10,920 bases of DNA from JBFWNZ01 sp050250795 (GCA_050250795.1 JBFWNZ010000103.1:1-10920), one strand, 5' to 3'; counted from the stretch's first letter, positions 1 to 7,453 are shown. The notes: generated from the letters alone by a model not told the origin. Made by a program: numbers and translations.

Positions 1-1
1 C

Positions 2-1081
2 GAGCTGTTCGGCGAGATGGCGCTGATCGACGATCAGGTTCGGTCCGCAACCGTGAAAGCGGTCGAGGAAACCGAATGCGTGCGGATCGACCGCAGCCAG
101 TTCGCCGAGAAGATGAACCGTGCCGACCCGTTGTTGAACCTGCTGCTGCTGGTCATCCTGCGCCGCTTCCGCTGGACGCAGCAGCGAATGATCCGTCAGG
201 GGGCGGCGGCGGGAGAGGCGATGCCGGCGGCCGATGCGGCCGTGCCGGACGACGCCTCCTATATCCAGACCCGCGATCAGGCGCTGATCCGCGTGAGGCT
301 GGAGCAGGAACTGAAGCGGGCGGTGGAGCAGGAGCAGTTCGAGCTGCATTTTCAACCGGTCATCGCCTTGCGCGGCGGCCACACGGCAGGGTTCGAGGCT
401 CTGGTCCGCTGGAACCATCCGGACCAGGGACAGGTGTCGCCGGTCCAGTTCATCGGCATGGCCGAGGACACCGGGATGATCGTGCCCATCGGCCGTTGGG
501 TCCTGGAGCGCGCGCTGGAGGTGCATGCCCGATTCCAGCAGGTCCATAGCGCCGCCTTTCCGGATCAGCCGCCGCTGTTCATCAGCGTCAACGTGTCCGG
601 CCGCCAGCTTCTCGAACTGGAGGAGATCGAGGCGATGGCCGAGATCGTCCGGCGGTCGGGCCTCGATCCCAAGACGGTGAAGCTCGAGATCACCGAGAGC
701 CTGCTGGTCGACGATCCCGAGCATGCGCGGATCGCCCTGCACAAGCTCAAGGAAGCCGGCGTGACCGTTGCCATCGACGATTTCGGCACCGGCTATTCGA
801 GCCTCAGCTATCTGCACCGCTTTCCGCTCGATACGCTCAAGATCGACCGGTCTTTCGTGGCGAACATGCTTCTGGATAATGGCAGCCTGCAGATCGTGCG
901 TGCGATCTGCGGGCTCGCGCGCGATCTCGGCATGGACATCGTCGCCGAGGGGATCGAATCCCCTCATGAGATCACGCAGCTTCGCGATTTCGGCTGCGGC
1001 TACGGCCAGGGCTTCCTGATGTCCCGGCCGCTGCCGATGGCCGAGGCCGAGGCGCTGCTGTCGCGGCGGATCACCTGGTGA
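2..1081 (+). CDS. Cyclic-nucleotide-binding / EAL-domain c-di-GMP phosphodiesterase (5' end missing)
   Basis: The gene is partial: the reading frame is open to the window's first bases, so the true start lies upstream. Residue numbers here count from the internal ATG at 17. The first visible residues (ELFGEMAL, then RSATVKA) match the phosphate-binding cassette of CAP/PKA-type cNMP domains, with the Glu and the phosphate-binding Arg (R9) present, followed by a helical C-terminal lid (about 30-60). After a variable Ala-rich linker (about 61-85) comes a complete EAL domain (about 95-350). It has EAL at 127-129, N192, E224, loop-6 DDFGTG at 254-259, K275/D277, E311 and QGFLMSRP at 331-338. All metal and catalytic positions I can recognise are intact, so it should be an active cytosolic enzyme hydrolysing c-di-GMP to pGpG, gated by a bound cyclic nucleotide. 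No GGDEF domain is visible, though one could lie upstream. Its TGA overlaps the next start. Confidence 0.93.
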   Translation, partial: ELFGEMALIDDQVRSATVKAVEETECVRIDRSQFAEKMNRADPLLNLLLLVILRRFRWTQQRMIRQGAAAGEAMPAADAAVPDDASYIQTRDQALIRVRLEQELKRAVEQEQFELHFQPVIALRGGHTAGFEALVRWNHPDQGQVSPVQFIGMAEDTGMIVPIGRWVLERALEVHARFQQVHSAAFPDQPPLFISVNVSGRQLLELEEIEAMAEIVRRSGLDPKTVKLEITESLLVDDPEHARIALHKLKEAGVTVAIDDFGTGYSSLSYLHRFPLDTLKIDRSFVANMLLDNGSLQIVRAICGLARDLGMDIVAEGIESPHEITQLRDFGCGYGQGFLMSRPLPMAEAEALLSRRITW

Positions 1082-2469
1082 GCCGCGCCGCGGCGCTTGC
1101 ACGGATCGAGCGCCATTTCGACGAGGGCGGCTTCTTTGCTGAGCTGGAACGCCGCGTCGCCTGCCGGACCGAGAGCCAGCGTCCGGACCGGGCGGATGCC
1201 TTGCGCGACTATCTGGATCGCGAGCTGCGCGGCAGCCTGGAGCCGCTTGGCTACGACTGCTGCATTCTCGACAACCCCTCGCCAGGGGCCGGTCCGATCC
1301 TGATCGCCCGTCGGGAGGAATCCCCCGACGGCCCGACCGTGCTGACATACGGGCATGGCGATGTGGTGCGCGGTCTGGAGCCGGAATGGCGCAACGGTCT
1401 CGATCCGTGGCGGCTGACCCGCGAGGGCGACCGGCTCTATGGCCGGGGCACGGCCGACAACAAGGGCCAGCACAGCATCAACATCGCCGCCTTGCGTGCG
1501 GTCATCGAGACCCGTGGCCGGCTCGGCTTCAATTCGACCCTGATGATCGAGACGGGTGAGGAGGTCGGTTCTCCCGGCCTGGACGACGCGGCGCGCCTGT
1601 ATCGCGATCTGTTGCGTGCGGATGTGCTCATCGCTTCGGACGGGCCCCGGCTGTCGCCGGATCGGCCGACCCTGTTCCTGGGTTCGCGCGGGGTGATGAA
1701 TTTCGATCTCTGGGTCGATCTGCGCAGCGGAGGCCACCATTCCGGCAATTGGGGCGGGCTGCTCGCCAATCCGGGCATTGTCCTCGCCCATGCGCTTGCC
1801 AGCCTGACCTCGCCTGTCGGCGCGATACTGGTCCCTGAATGGCGTCCGCCGGCGATCCCTCCGGCGGTTCGCGATGCGGCACGGGATCTCCTTGTCGAGG
1901 GCGGCGCCGACGGCCCCTCCATCGATCCGGACTGGGGCGAGCCGGGCCTGACCCCCGGTGAAAAGGTCTTCGCCTGGAACAGCTTCGAGGTGCTGGCCTT
2001 CAAGACGGGCAATCCCGACAACCCGGTCAACGCCATCCCGCCGCGGGCGAGCGCGCATTGCCAGCTTCGCTTTACGGTCGGGATCGATCCGGACGACATC
2101 GTGCCGGCGCTGCGCCGTCATCTCGATGCGCGCGGCTTTCCCATGGTGCAGGTCCGCCGGTCCGAGACCGGCTTCATGCGCGCGACCCGGCTCGACCCGG
2201 ACGATCCGTGGGCGGCCTGGGCGGTCGATTCCATCCGCCGGACCAGCGGCAAGGAGCCGGCGGTGCTGCCCAGCCTTGGCGGAGCGCTGCCGAACGATGT
2301 GTTTGCCGAGACGCTGGGTCTGCCGACGGTCTGGATTCCGCACTCCTATGCGGCCTGTTCGCAGCACGCGCCGGACGAGCATCTCCTGGCACCGGTCGCG
2401 CGCGAGGCGCTCCGTATCATGACAGGCTTGTTCTGGGATCTCGGCGAGACGCCGCCGCGCGTCTCCTAG
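1078..2469 (+). CDS. M20 family metallopeptidase (carnosinase/CPG2-like dipeptidase or amidohydrolase)
   Basis: This 463-aa predicted cytosolic dizinc hydrolase belongs to the M20 clan. The metal and catalytic set is readable: GHGDVV gives H93 and D95, YGRGTADNKG gives bridging D127, IETGEEVG gives general-base E161 and zinc ligand E162, ASDGP gives D188, and the C-terminal QHAPDEH gives H430. The inserted dimerisation/lid domain (about 200-330) includes GGHHSGNWGG (218-227), whose His is the type that reaches into the partner's active site in carnosinase-like enzymes. Family members cleave dipeptides, N-acyl amino acids or related amides; the substrate is not predictable here. The GTG start at 1078 overlaps the EAL gene's TGA as GTGA, with only a weak purine-rich stretch (GGCGGA) just upstream, so translation is probably coupled. 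I see no in-frame alternative start nearby. The 3' end converges on the GntR gene, sharing CTAG. Length is normal and no defect is seen. Confidence 0.92.
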   Translation: MSRAAALARIERHFDEGGFFAELERRVACRTESQRPDRADALRDYLDRELRGSLEPLGYDCCILDNPSPGAGPILIARREESPDGPTVLTYGHGDVVRGLEPEWRNGLDPWRLTREGDRLYGRGTADNKGQHSINIAALRAVIETRGRLGFNSTLMIETGEEVGSPGLDDAARLYRDLLRADVLIASDGPRLSPDRPTLFLGSRGVMNFDLWVDLRSGGHHSGNWGGLLANPGIVLAHALASLTSPVGAILVPEWRPPAIPPAVRDAARDLLVEGGADGPSIDPDWGEPGLTPGEKVFAWNSFEVLAFKTGNPDNPVNAIPPRASAHCQLRFTVGIDPDDIVPALRRHLDARGFPMVQVRRSETGFMRATRLDPDDPWAAWAVDSIRRTSGKEPAVLPSLGGALPNDVFAETLGLPTVWIPHSYAACSQHAPDEHLLAPVAREALRIMTGLFWDLGETPPRVS

Positions 2470-3137
2470 TCCGCCGCTTCCGCCGCGCGGAGGCCGGCCT
2501 TCACCGCTTCGCAGGTGCGGCCGAGATGGCGGCGCAGCAGTTCGCCCAGCGCCGCACCCTCGCGCATCGCCAGCGCGTTCAGGATCGCTTCGTGCTCGCG
2601 GACGGCGTCGGCCCAGCGCTCCGGGGTCACATTGGCCAGATAGCGGGCGCGGCGGATGCGGCCGGCGAGACTGCGATAGAGGGCGGTCAGCGTCGGGTTG
2701 CCCGCCGCCTCCAGGATGCGCTCATGGATCGCCTGGTTCAGCCGGAAATAGGTTGCGAGGTCGCCGCGCACATGCTGGACCGCCATCTGGTAGTGCAATG
2801 CGCGGATTTCCGCGATCCCGGTATCCGTGATACGCGCCGCCGCCAGTTCGCCGGACAGGGCCTCCAGCGCGCCCATCACCGGAAACACCTCGTCGATGCT
2901 TTCGGCCGTCAGGGCAGAGACGGTGGCGCCGCGGTTGGGATGGAGATCGACCAGCCCCTCCGAAGCCAGCACCTTCAGCGCCTCGCGGAGCGGCGTCCGC
3001 GAGATGCCGAAACGCTCGCACAGCAAACGCTCCGGCACCTTGGTGCCGGGCAGTAACTCGCCCTCTACGATCATGTCGCGGACCCTGGCGACGACCTCGC
3101 GATGCAGCGAGGGGCGGGCGATGGCCTCTTCGCTCAT
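2466..3137 (-). CDS. GntR-family transcriptional regulator, FadR/FCD subfamily
   Basis: The protein is 223 aa. An N-terminal winged helix-turn-helix spans about 10-76 (recognition region ERFGISRTPLREAL at 41-54, wing NRGATV at 68-73). An all-helical FCD ligand-binding domain spans about 80-213. In this family the FCD pocket usually holds a metal through Asp/Asn and three His residues; N134, H138, H182 and H204 fit those positions. Members sense small carboxylic acids and release DNA on binding. The gene is the last on the minus-strand transcript: its ATG overlaps the dehydrogenase stop as ATGA, and no good Shine-Dalgarno is evident, so it is likely translationally coupled. The paired TGAAT-N5-ATTCA sites at 6101-6121 and 6164-6178 are the obvious candidate operators, implying autoregulation plus control of the divergent aminotransferase transcript; this is inference. 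Confidence 0.94.
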   Translation of the reverse strand: MSEEAIARPSLHREVVARVRDMIVEGELLPGTKVPERLLCERFGISRTPLREALKVLASEGLVDLHPNRGATVSALTAESIDEVFPVMGALEALSGELAAARITDTGIAEIRALHYQMAVQHVRGDLATYFRLNQAIHERILEAAGNPTLTALYRSLAGRIRRARYLANVTPERWADAVREHEAILNALAMREGAALGELLRRHLGRTCEAVKAGLRAAEAAD

Positions 3138-6067
3138 GCCGCCAGCCCCATCTCAAGCACGCGCGCGACGTGGATCGCCGCCCGTCCGGCGCCGTCGGCG
3201 ATCTGATGGCGGCAGCTTGTGCCGTCTGCGACGATCAGTGCATCGGGATCGGCCGCGCGCACCGCTGGCAGCAGCGACTGCTCGGCCATCTGCATCGATG
3301 CGTCGTAGGTGTCGGACTGATAGCCGAACGAGCCGGCCATGCCGCAGCAGCTGGAGTCGATCACCGATACCTCCAGCCCCGGCACCATCCGCAGCACCCG
3401 CTCCGTCGGGCCCATCAGGGCAAAGGCTTTCTGGTGGCAATGGCCGTGGAGCAGCGCCCGCGGTGCCTCCAAAGCCTTGAGCGGCAGGGAAAGGCGGCTG
3501 GCTTTGGCTTCCGCGTCCAGGAATTCCTCGAACAGCATTGCTCGATTGGCCAGCGCTTCCGTCTCCGCGCCGGGCAGCATTGCCCGGTACTCGTCACGCA
3601 AGGTCAGCAGGGTCGAGGGCTCCAGGCCGATCACCGGCATGCCGGCCGCGACGAAAGGCGCGAGCCGTGCCATGAGGGCGCGGGCTGCCGCCTTCGCTTC
3701 GTCTACCATGCCGACCGCCAGCAATGTCCGACCTTCATCCAGCGGCGGGTTCCAGGCACCTTGCGGGAAATGCACGCGGTAGCCCGCAGCGTTCAGCACG
3801 CGCAGCGCTGCGCGCAGATTCTCCGGCTCGAACCAGGTGTTGAAGGCGTCGGCCAGCAGAACCACGCCCGGCCCGTCTTCGGGGCCAATGGCGTCGGCCT
3901 CGGGCCGGAACCAGTCGCCACGCCAGTGCGGCAATGCGCGTCGCGCACTGAATCCGGCAAGCCGCTCCGAAAGGCGGGCGAGCGCCGGCACGCGATTGCG
4001 CAGATTGGCGATGGCAGAGAAACGGGCGGCCCAGGGCGCATAGCGCGGCAGGCCGGCGACCAGCCGTTCGTGCAGGGTAGGCGCCTGTCGCTTGCGGCGC
4101 TGGTACAGCACCTCGATCTTCATGCGCGCCATGTCGATGCCAGTCGGGCATTCGCGCTTGCAGCCTTTGCACGAGACGCAGAGCCGCAGCGTGTCGGCCA
4201 TGGCGTCGGAGGTCAGCGCGTCCGGGCCCAACTGTCCCGACAGTGCGAGACGCAGCGTGTTCGCCCGGCCGCGCGTCAGGTGCTGTTCGTCGCCGGTGAT
4301 GCGGAAGGACGGGCACATCACGCCCTGGAAGGCCTTCCGGCAGGCGCCGTTGTTGTTGCACATCTCGACCGCGCCGCCGAACCCGCCCCAGTCCGACCAG
4401 TCGAGCCCGGTCTCCAGCGGCGGCACCTTGTAGCCCGGCTTGAAGCGGAACAACTCGCGGTCGTCCATCCGCCAGGGCCGGACGATCTTGCCGGGGTTGA
4501 ACAACCCCTTGGGATCGAACAGATCCTTCACGGTCTCGAAATTGCGGACCATTCGCCCGCCGAACATCGACTCATGGAACTCCGACCGCACGATGCCGTC
4601 GCCATGCTCGCCCGAATGCGAGCCCTTGTACTCGCGGACCATCGCAAAGGCTTCCTCGGCGATGGCGCGCATCGTCCTGGCGCCCTGTTCCTCCTTCAGG
4701 TTCACCACCGGCCGGACATGCAGGCAGCCGACCGAGGCATGGGCATACCAGGTGCCCTTGGTTCCATGCTTCGCGAACACGCCGTTCAGCCGGTCGGTGT
4801 AGTCGGCGAGGTCTTCCAGCGGGACTGCGCAATCCTCGATGAAAGAGATCGGCTTTCCGTCGCCCTTCATCGACATCATGATGTTGAGGCCCGATTTGCG
4901 GACCTCCCAGAACTCGCGCTGGTCGGCCGGGCGCTCGGCCCGCACCACGGCGCCGGGAAAGCCCAGATCGCCCATCATCTGTTCCAGCCGGTCGAGCTTT
5001 GCGACCTGTTCGTCCAGGGTCTCGCCGGCAAACTCCACCAGCAGCAGCGAATCCGGCTCGCCGCGCACGAACTTCTCGATCGTCGGGCGGAACAGCGGAA
5101 TGTCGCGCGCGAGGTCCATCATCGTGCGATCGACCAGTTCGACCGCGGTCGGGTCCAGGGTCACGATATGCTGGGTCGAGGCCATCGCGGCGTAGAAGGT
5201 CGGGAAATGGCAGATGCCGAGCACCTTGTGGTCGGGGACGCGGTGCAGGTTCAGATGCACCCCTGTGGAGAAGGCCAGCGTGCCCTCCGATCCCACCAGC
5301 AGATGCGCCAGATTGGGCCGGCCGCCGCCCGGACGGTTCGAGGCGCCGGGCACCAGCGCATCGATGTTGTAGCCGCCGACCCGGCGCATCAGGCGCGGGA
5401 AACGGGCCATGATCTCATCGGCCTCGGCCGCCCCGAGATCGAGCAGCCGCCGCACGAGGGCCCGCTGGCCCGGGGGCAGGGCCGAGGCACCGATATCGGC
5501 CGGGACCTCGCCGAAATGCCAATTTGCGCCGTCGGCCATCACGGCGTCGATGCCCAGCACATTGTCGCGCATCGTGCCGTAGCGGATCGAGCGCGCGCCG
5601 CAACTGTTGTTGCCGGTCATGCCGCCAATGGTCGCGCGGCTGGAGGTCGACACATCGACCATGCACATCAGCCGGTGGCGGGCGAGCGCTGTATTCAGAT
5701 CGTCGAGCGCGATGCCGGGCTCCACGATGGCCGTCGCCGCGTCGGGATCCAGATGGATCAGCCGGTTCATGGATTTGCTGACATCCAGCACGATGGCTTC
5801 GCCCACCGTCTGGCCGCATTGCGAGGTGCCGCCGCCGCGCGGCAGCACCGGCAGCCCTTCCTCGGCGGCGATCTGGATCACCCGCCGCACGTCTTCCGCA
5901 TGGCGCGGCACAACGACGCCCACCGGCTCGACCTGATAATGCGATGCATCGGTCGAATAGCGGCCGCGTGTGAAGGCGTCGAACAGAACCTCGCCCTCGA
6001 CCTCGCGGCGCAGGCGTGCCGCCAGTGCGCTGTCGCCGATCCGCCCCGTGCTGCCCGGATAGGCCAT
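3134..6067 (-). CDS. FAD-binding and (Fe-S)-binding oxidoreductase, fused 2-hydroxyacid dehydrogenase (GlcD-GlcF / YdiJ-like)
   Basis: This is a 977-aa fusion. Residues about 45-265 form a PCMH/FAD_binding_4 domain (PRGGGTSQCGQ at 76-86, GGMTGNNSCGARS at 148-160). About 280-530 is the FAD-linked oxidase C-terminal domain, with HASVGCLHVRP (443-453) and HSGEHGDG (484-491) as active-site and metal segments. Two Fe-S motifs follow: C570/C576/C585-Pro, and the CxxCxxCxxxCP set C630, C633, C636, C640. The C-terminal half (about 735-975) resembles a cysteine-rich CCG domain (HCH at 876-878, SSCCG at 905-909, C952). Such enzymes oxidise a D-2-hydroxyacid (lactate, glycolate, 2-hydroxyglutarate) and pass electrons through Fe-S clusters to the quinone pool or another carrier, at or near the inner membrane. 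No membrane segment is visible. GGAGG lies 7 nt upstream of the ATG. It heads the minus-strand operon and overlaps the GntR gene. The substrate is unresolved; the divergent glyoxylate-type aminotransferase suggests glycolate or a related acid. Confidence 0.93.
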   Translation of the reverse strand: MAYPGSTGRIGDSALAARLRREVEGEVLFDAFTRGRYSTDASHYQVEPVGVVVPRHAEDVRRVIQIAAEEGLPVLPRGGGTSQCGQTVGEAIVLDVSKSMNRLIHLDPDAATAIVEPGIALDDLNTALARHRLMCMVDVSTSSRATIGGMTGNNSCGARSIRYGTMRDNVLGIDAVMADGANWHFGEVPADIGASALPPGQRALVRRLLDLGAAEADEIMARFPRLMRRVGGYNIDALVPGASNRPGGGRPNLAHLLVGSEGTLAFSTGVHLNLHRVPDHKVLGICHFPTFYAAMASTQHIVTLDPTAVELVDRTMMDLARDIPLFRPTIEKFVRGEPDSLLLVEFAGETLDEQVAKLDRLEQMMGDLGFPGAVVRAERPADQREFWEVRKSGLNIMMSMKGDGKPISFIEDCAVPLEDLADYTDRLNGVFAKHGTKGTWYAHASVGCLHVRPVVNLKEEQGARTMRAIAEEAFAMVREYKGSHSGEHGDGIVRSEFHESMFGGRMVRNFETVKDLFDPKGLFNPGKIVRPWRMDDRELFRFKPGYKVPPLETGLDWSDWGGFGGAVEMCNNNGACRKAFQGVMCPSFRITGDEQHLTRGRANTLRLALSGQLGPDALTSDAMADTLRLCVSCKGCKRECPTGIDMARMKIEVLYQRRKRQAPTLHERLVAGLPRYAPWAARFSAIANLRNRVPALARLSERLAGFSARRALPHWRGDWFRPEADAIGPEDGPGVVLLADAFNTWFEPENLRAALRVLNAAGYRVHFPQGAWNPPLDEGRTLLAVGMVDEAKAAARALMARLAPFVAAGMPVIGLEPSTLLTLRDEYRAMLPGAETEALANRAMLFEEFLDAEAKASRLSLPLKALEAPRALLHGHCHQKAFALMGPTERVLRMVPGLEVSVIDSSCCGMAGSFGYQSDTYDASMQMAEQSLLPAVRAADPDALIVADGTSCRHQIADGAGRAAIHVARVLEMGLAA

Positions 6068-6096
6068 GCCCTTACCTCCGCGTCGATAGGACCATC

Positions 6097-6102
6097 AGTA
6101 TA
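6097..6102 (-). promoter_or_regulatory. Candidate -10 (TATACT) for the dehydrogenase-gntR transcript
   Basis: On the minus strand TATACT (5 of 6 to the sigma-70 consensus) sits 29 nt upstream of the dehydrogenase ATG, giving a short leader that carries GGAGG. The hexamer 17 nt further upstream, TTTCTA, is a poor -35. The spacer is almost entirely occupied by the inverted repeat at 6101-6121, so a protein bound there would cover this promoter. Assigned by eye. Confidence 0.45.
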
Positions 6103-6121
6103 ATGAATGCAAAATTCATTA
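6101..6121. promoter_or_regulatory. Inverted-repeat operator candidate 1 (proximal to the dehydrogenase)
   Basis: This is a perfect 8-bp inverted repeat, TAATGAAT - GCAAA - ATTCATTA, symmetric about 6111. It lies in an AT-rich island within very GC-rich DNA and overlaps the minus-strand -10. Its core TGAAT-N5-ATTCA recurs at 6164-6178. Odd-spaced dyads of this size are typical of GntR-family dimer sites. The GntR/FCD protein encoded at 2466-3137 is the natural candidate ligand (inference). Confidence 0.7.
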
Positions 6122-6147
6122 GAAAGGGCCGAGAGGCGCAATTTCGG

Positions 6148-6175
6148 TTGACCTGCGCAAAAATGAATTCATAAT
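6148..6175 (+). promoter_or_regulatory. Candidate sigma-70 promoter for the aminotransferase-ADH transcript
   Basis: TTGACC (6148-6153), a 16-nt spacer and CATAAT (6170-6175) each match consensus at 5 of 6 positions. Transcription would start near 6182, leaving a leader of about 53 nt that ends in GGGAGGT just before the ATG at 6235. The -10 lies inside operator candidate 2, which predicts repression by whatever binds that dyad. Confidence 0.6.
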
Positions 6176-6178
6176 TCA
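6164..6178. promoter_or_regulatory. Inverted-repeat operator candidate 2 (proximal to the aminotransferase)
   Basis: TGAAT - TCATA - ATTCA is a perfect 5-bp dyad with the same 5-nt spacing and identical arms as the core of operator candidate 1, centred at 6171, exactly 60 bp from the first centre. Both copies are also preceded by AA on the left. It covers the candidate plus-strand -10. A second palindrome, ATGAATTCAT (6163-6172), overlaps it. Confidence 0.68.
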
Positions 6179-6234
6179 GGAAATGCGGCGCCGCCTCTGT
6201 ATGCGAGCCGCCGTTTGTTTTCCGGGAGGTTCCG

Positions 6235-7431
6235 ATGACGCTGCATACCGGCCGCCACTTCCTGCAGATCCCTGGTCCGACCAATGTGCCGGACCGAGTG
6301 CTGCGCGCCATGGCGGCGCCGACCATCGACCATCGCGGGCCGGAATTCGCGGTTCTGGGGCGCGAAGTGCTGGAAGGCATCAAACCGGTCTTCCAGACCG
6401 AGGGGCCGGTGGTGATCTACCCGGCTTCGGGCACGGGGGCCTGGGAGGCGGCGCTGGTCAACACGCTGTCGCCGGGCGACCGGGTGCTGATGTTCGAGAC
6501 CGGGCAGTTCGCGACCCTCTGGATGGAACTGGCGACGCGGTTGGGGCTCGATCCCGAATTCGTCCCGGGCGACTGGCGGCACGGTGTCGATCCGGCGCAG
6601 GTCGAGGCGAAGCTGGCCGAGGACAAGGCGCGCAAGATCAAGGCCGTGTGCGTGGTGCATAACGACACCTCGACCGGCATCACCTCACGCATCGCCGAAA
6701 TCCGCCGCGCCATCGACCGCACGGGCCACCCGGCATTGCTGATGGTGGATACGATCTCGTCGCTGGGCTCGATCGACTACCGCCATGACGAATGGGGCGT
6801 GGATGTGACGGTGGCCGGCTCGCAGAAGGGTCTGATGCTGCCGCCCGGCCTGTCCTTCAACGCGATCAGCGAAAAGGCCTTGAAGGCGTCGCAATCGGCG
6901 ACGATGCCGCGGTCCTATTGGGCCTGGGATACGATGCTCGGCCCCAATGCGACCGGCTTCTTCCCCTACACGCCGGCGACGAACCTCTTCTACGGTTTGA
7001 AGGAGGCGCTCGCCATGCTGATGGAGGAAGGGCTCCAGAACATCTTCCGCCGCCACGACCGCATGGCCGAGGCGACACGCCGTGCCGTCCGGCGCTGGGG
7101 GCTTGAGGTGCTGTGCCTCAATCCGCATGAGTATTCGAGCGCCCTGACCGCCGTCATGCTGCCGGACGGGCACAATGCCGATGCCTACCGCAAGGTGGTG
7201 CTGGAGCGCTTCGACATGTCGCTCGGCAACGGGCTTGGCAAGGTTGCCGGCAAGGTGTTCCGCATCGGCCATCTGGGTCACTTCAACGACCTGATGCTTG
7301 CCGGTACGCTCTGTGGCGTCGAGATGGGACTGGAACTGGCGCGGGTGCCGCATCAGAAGGGCGGCGTCTCTGCGGCGCTCGACTATCTCGCACATGGCGA
7401 GGACGGCGCGCAGGCCGCGGCCGCCGATTGA
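6235..7431 (+). CDS. Class V PLP aminotransferase, serine/aspartate/alanine-glyoxylate type
   Basis: A 398-aa fold-type I PLP enzyme. Key features: PGPTNVPDRV (13-22) as in serine-glyoxylate aminotransferases, phosphate-binding SGTGAWE (65-71), D172 expected to contact the pyridine nitrogen, Schiff-base K198 in GSQKG, and R343 in VFRIGHLG, the Arg that binds the substrate carboxylate. Members move an amino group from serine, alanine or aspartate to glyoxylate, yielding glycine and an oxoacid, in the cytosol. Both serine-glyoxylate aminotransferase and BhcA (aspartate-glyoxylate, beta-hydroxyaspartate cycle) look like this, and no bhcB-D partners are present, so the donor is unresolved. GGGAGG lies 5 nt before the ATG. 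It heads the plus-strand transcript, 39 nt before the alcohol dehydrogenase, and is divergent from a hydroxyacid dehydrogenase that could supply the oxoacid acceptor. Likely controlled through the dyad at 6164-6178. Confidence 0.93.
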   Translation: MTLHTGRHFLQIPGPTNVPDRVLRAMAAPTIDHRGPEFAVLGREVLEGIKPVFQTEGPVVIYPASGTGAWEAALVNTLSPGDRVLMFETGQFATLWMELATRLGLDPEFVPGDWRHGVDPAQVEAKLAEDKARKIKAVCVVHNDTSTGITSRIAEIRRAIDRTGHPALLMVDTISSLGSIDYRHDEWGVDVTVAGSQKGLMLPPGLSFNAISEKALKASQSATMPRSYWAWDTMLGPNATGFFPYTPATNLFYGLKEALAMLMEEGLQNIFRRHDRMAEATRRAVRRWGLEVLCLNPHEYSSALTAVMLPDGHNADAYRKVVLERFDMSLGNGLGKVAGKVFRIGHLGHFNDLMLAGTLCGVEMGLELARVPHQKGGVSAALDYLAHGEDGAQAAAAD

Positions 7432-7435
7432 CAAT

Positions 7436-7453
7436 CCGGCCGGCTGCGGCCGG
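7436..7453 (+). repeat. GC-rich intercistronic hairpin
   Basis: Perfect 7-bp stem CCGGCCG / CGGCCGG with loop GCTG, lying 4 nt after the aminotransferase stop and ending one base before the AGGAGG of the next gene. There is no T-run, so it is not a standard intrinsic terminator. It may protect the upstream message 3' end or tune access to the ribosome site. A different register (GCCGGC arms) is also possible. Confidence 0.5.

Noticed and set aside
1000..2382. A 460-codon open frame antisense to the M20 peptidase and the end of the EAL gene
   Set aside because: Same exact-register artefact. It lies opposite a gene with a complete metal-ligand set, and the product is low-complexity and Arg-rich.
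3170..6103. A 977-codon open frame antisense to the dehydrogenase, the same length as the real gene
   Set aside because: It sits in exact codon register opposite the dehydrogenase, so it stays open simply because the real gene avoids TTA, CTA and TCA codons, as GC-rich genes do. Its translation is rich in His, Arg, Gln and Ala with no recognisable domain and no good ribosome site.
6099..6104. A perfect TATAAT on the plus strand as the aminotransferase -10
   Set aside because: No usable -35 lies 16-18 nt upstream, and it forms part of the inverted repeat. TTGACC-N16-CATAAT at 6148-6175 is the better promoter.
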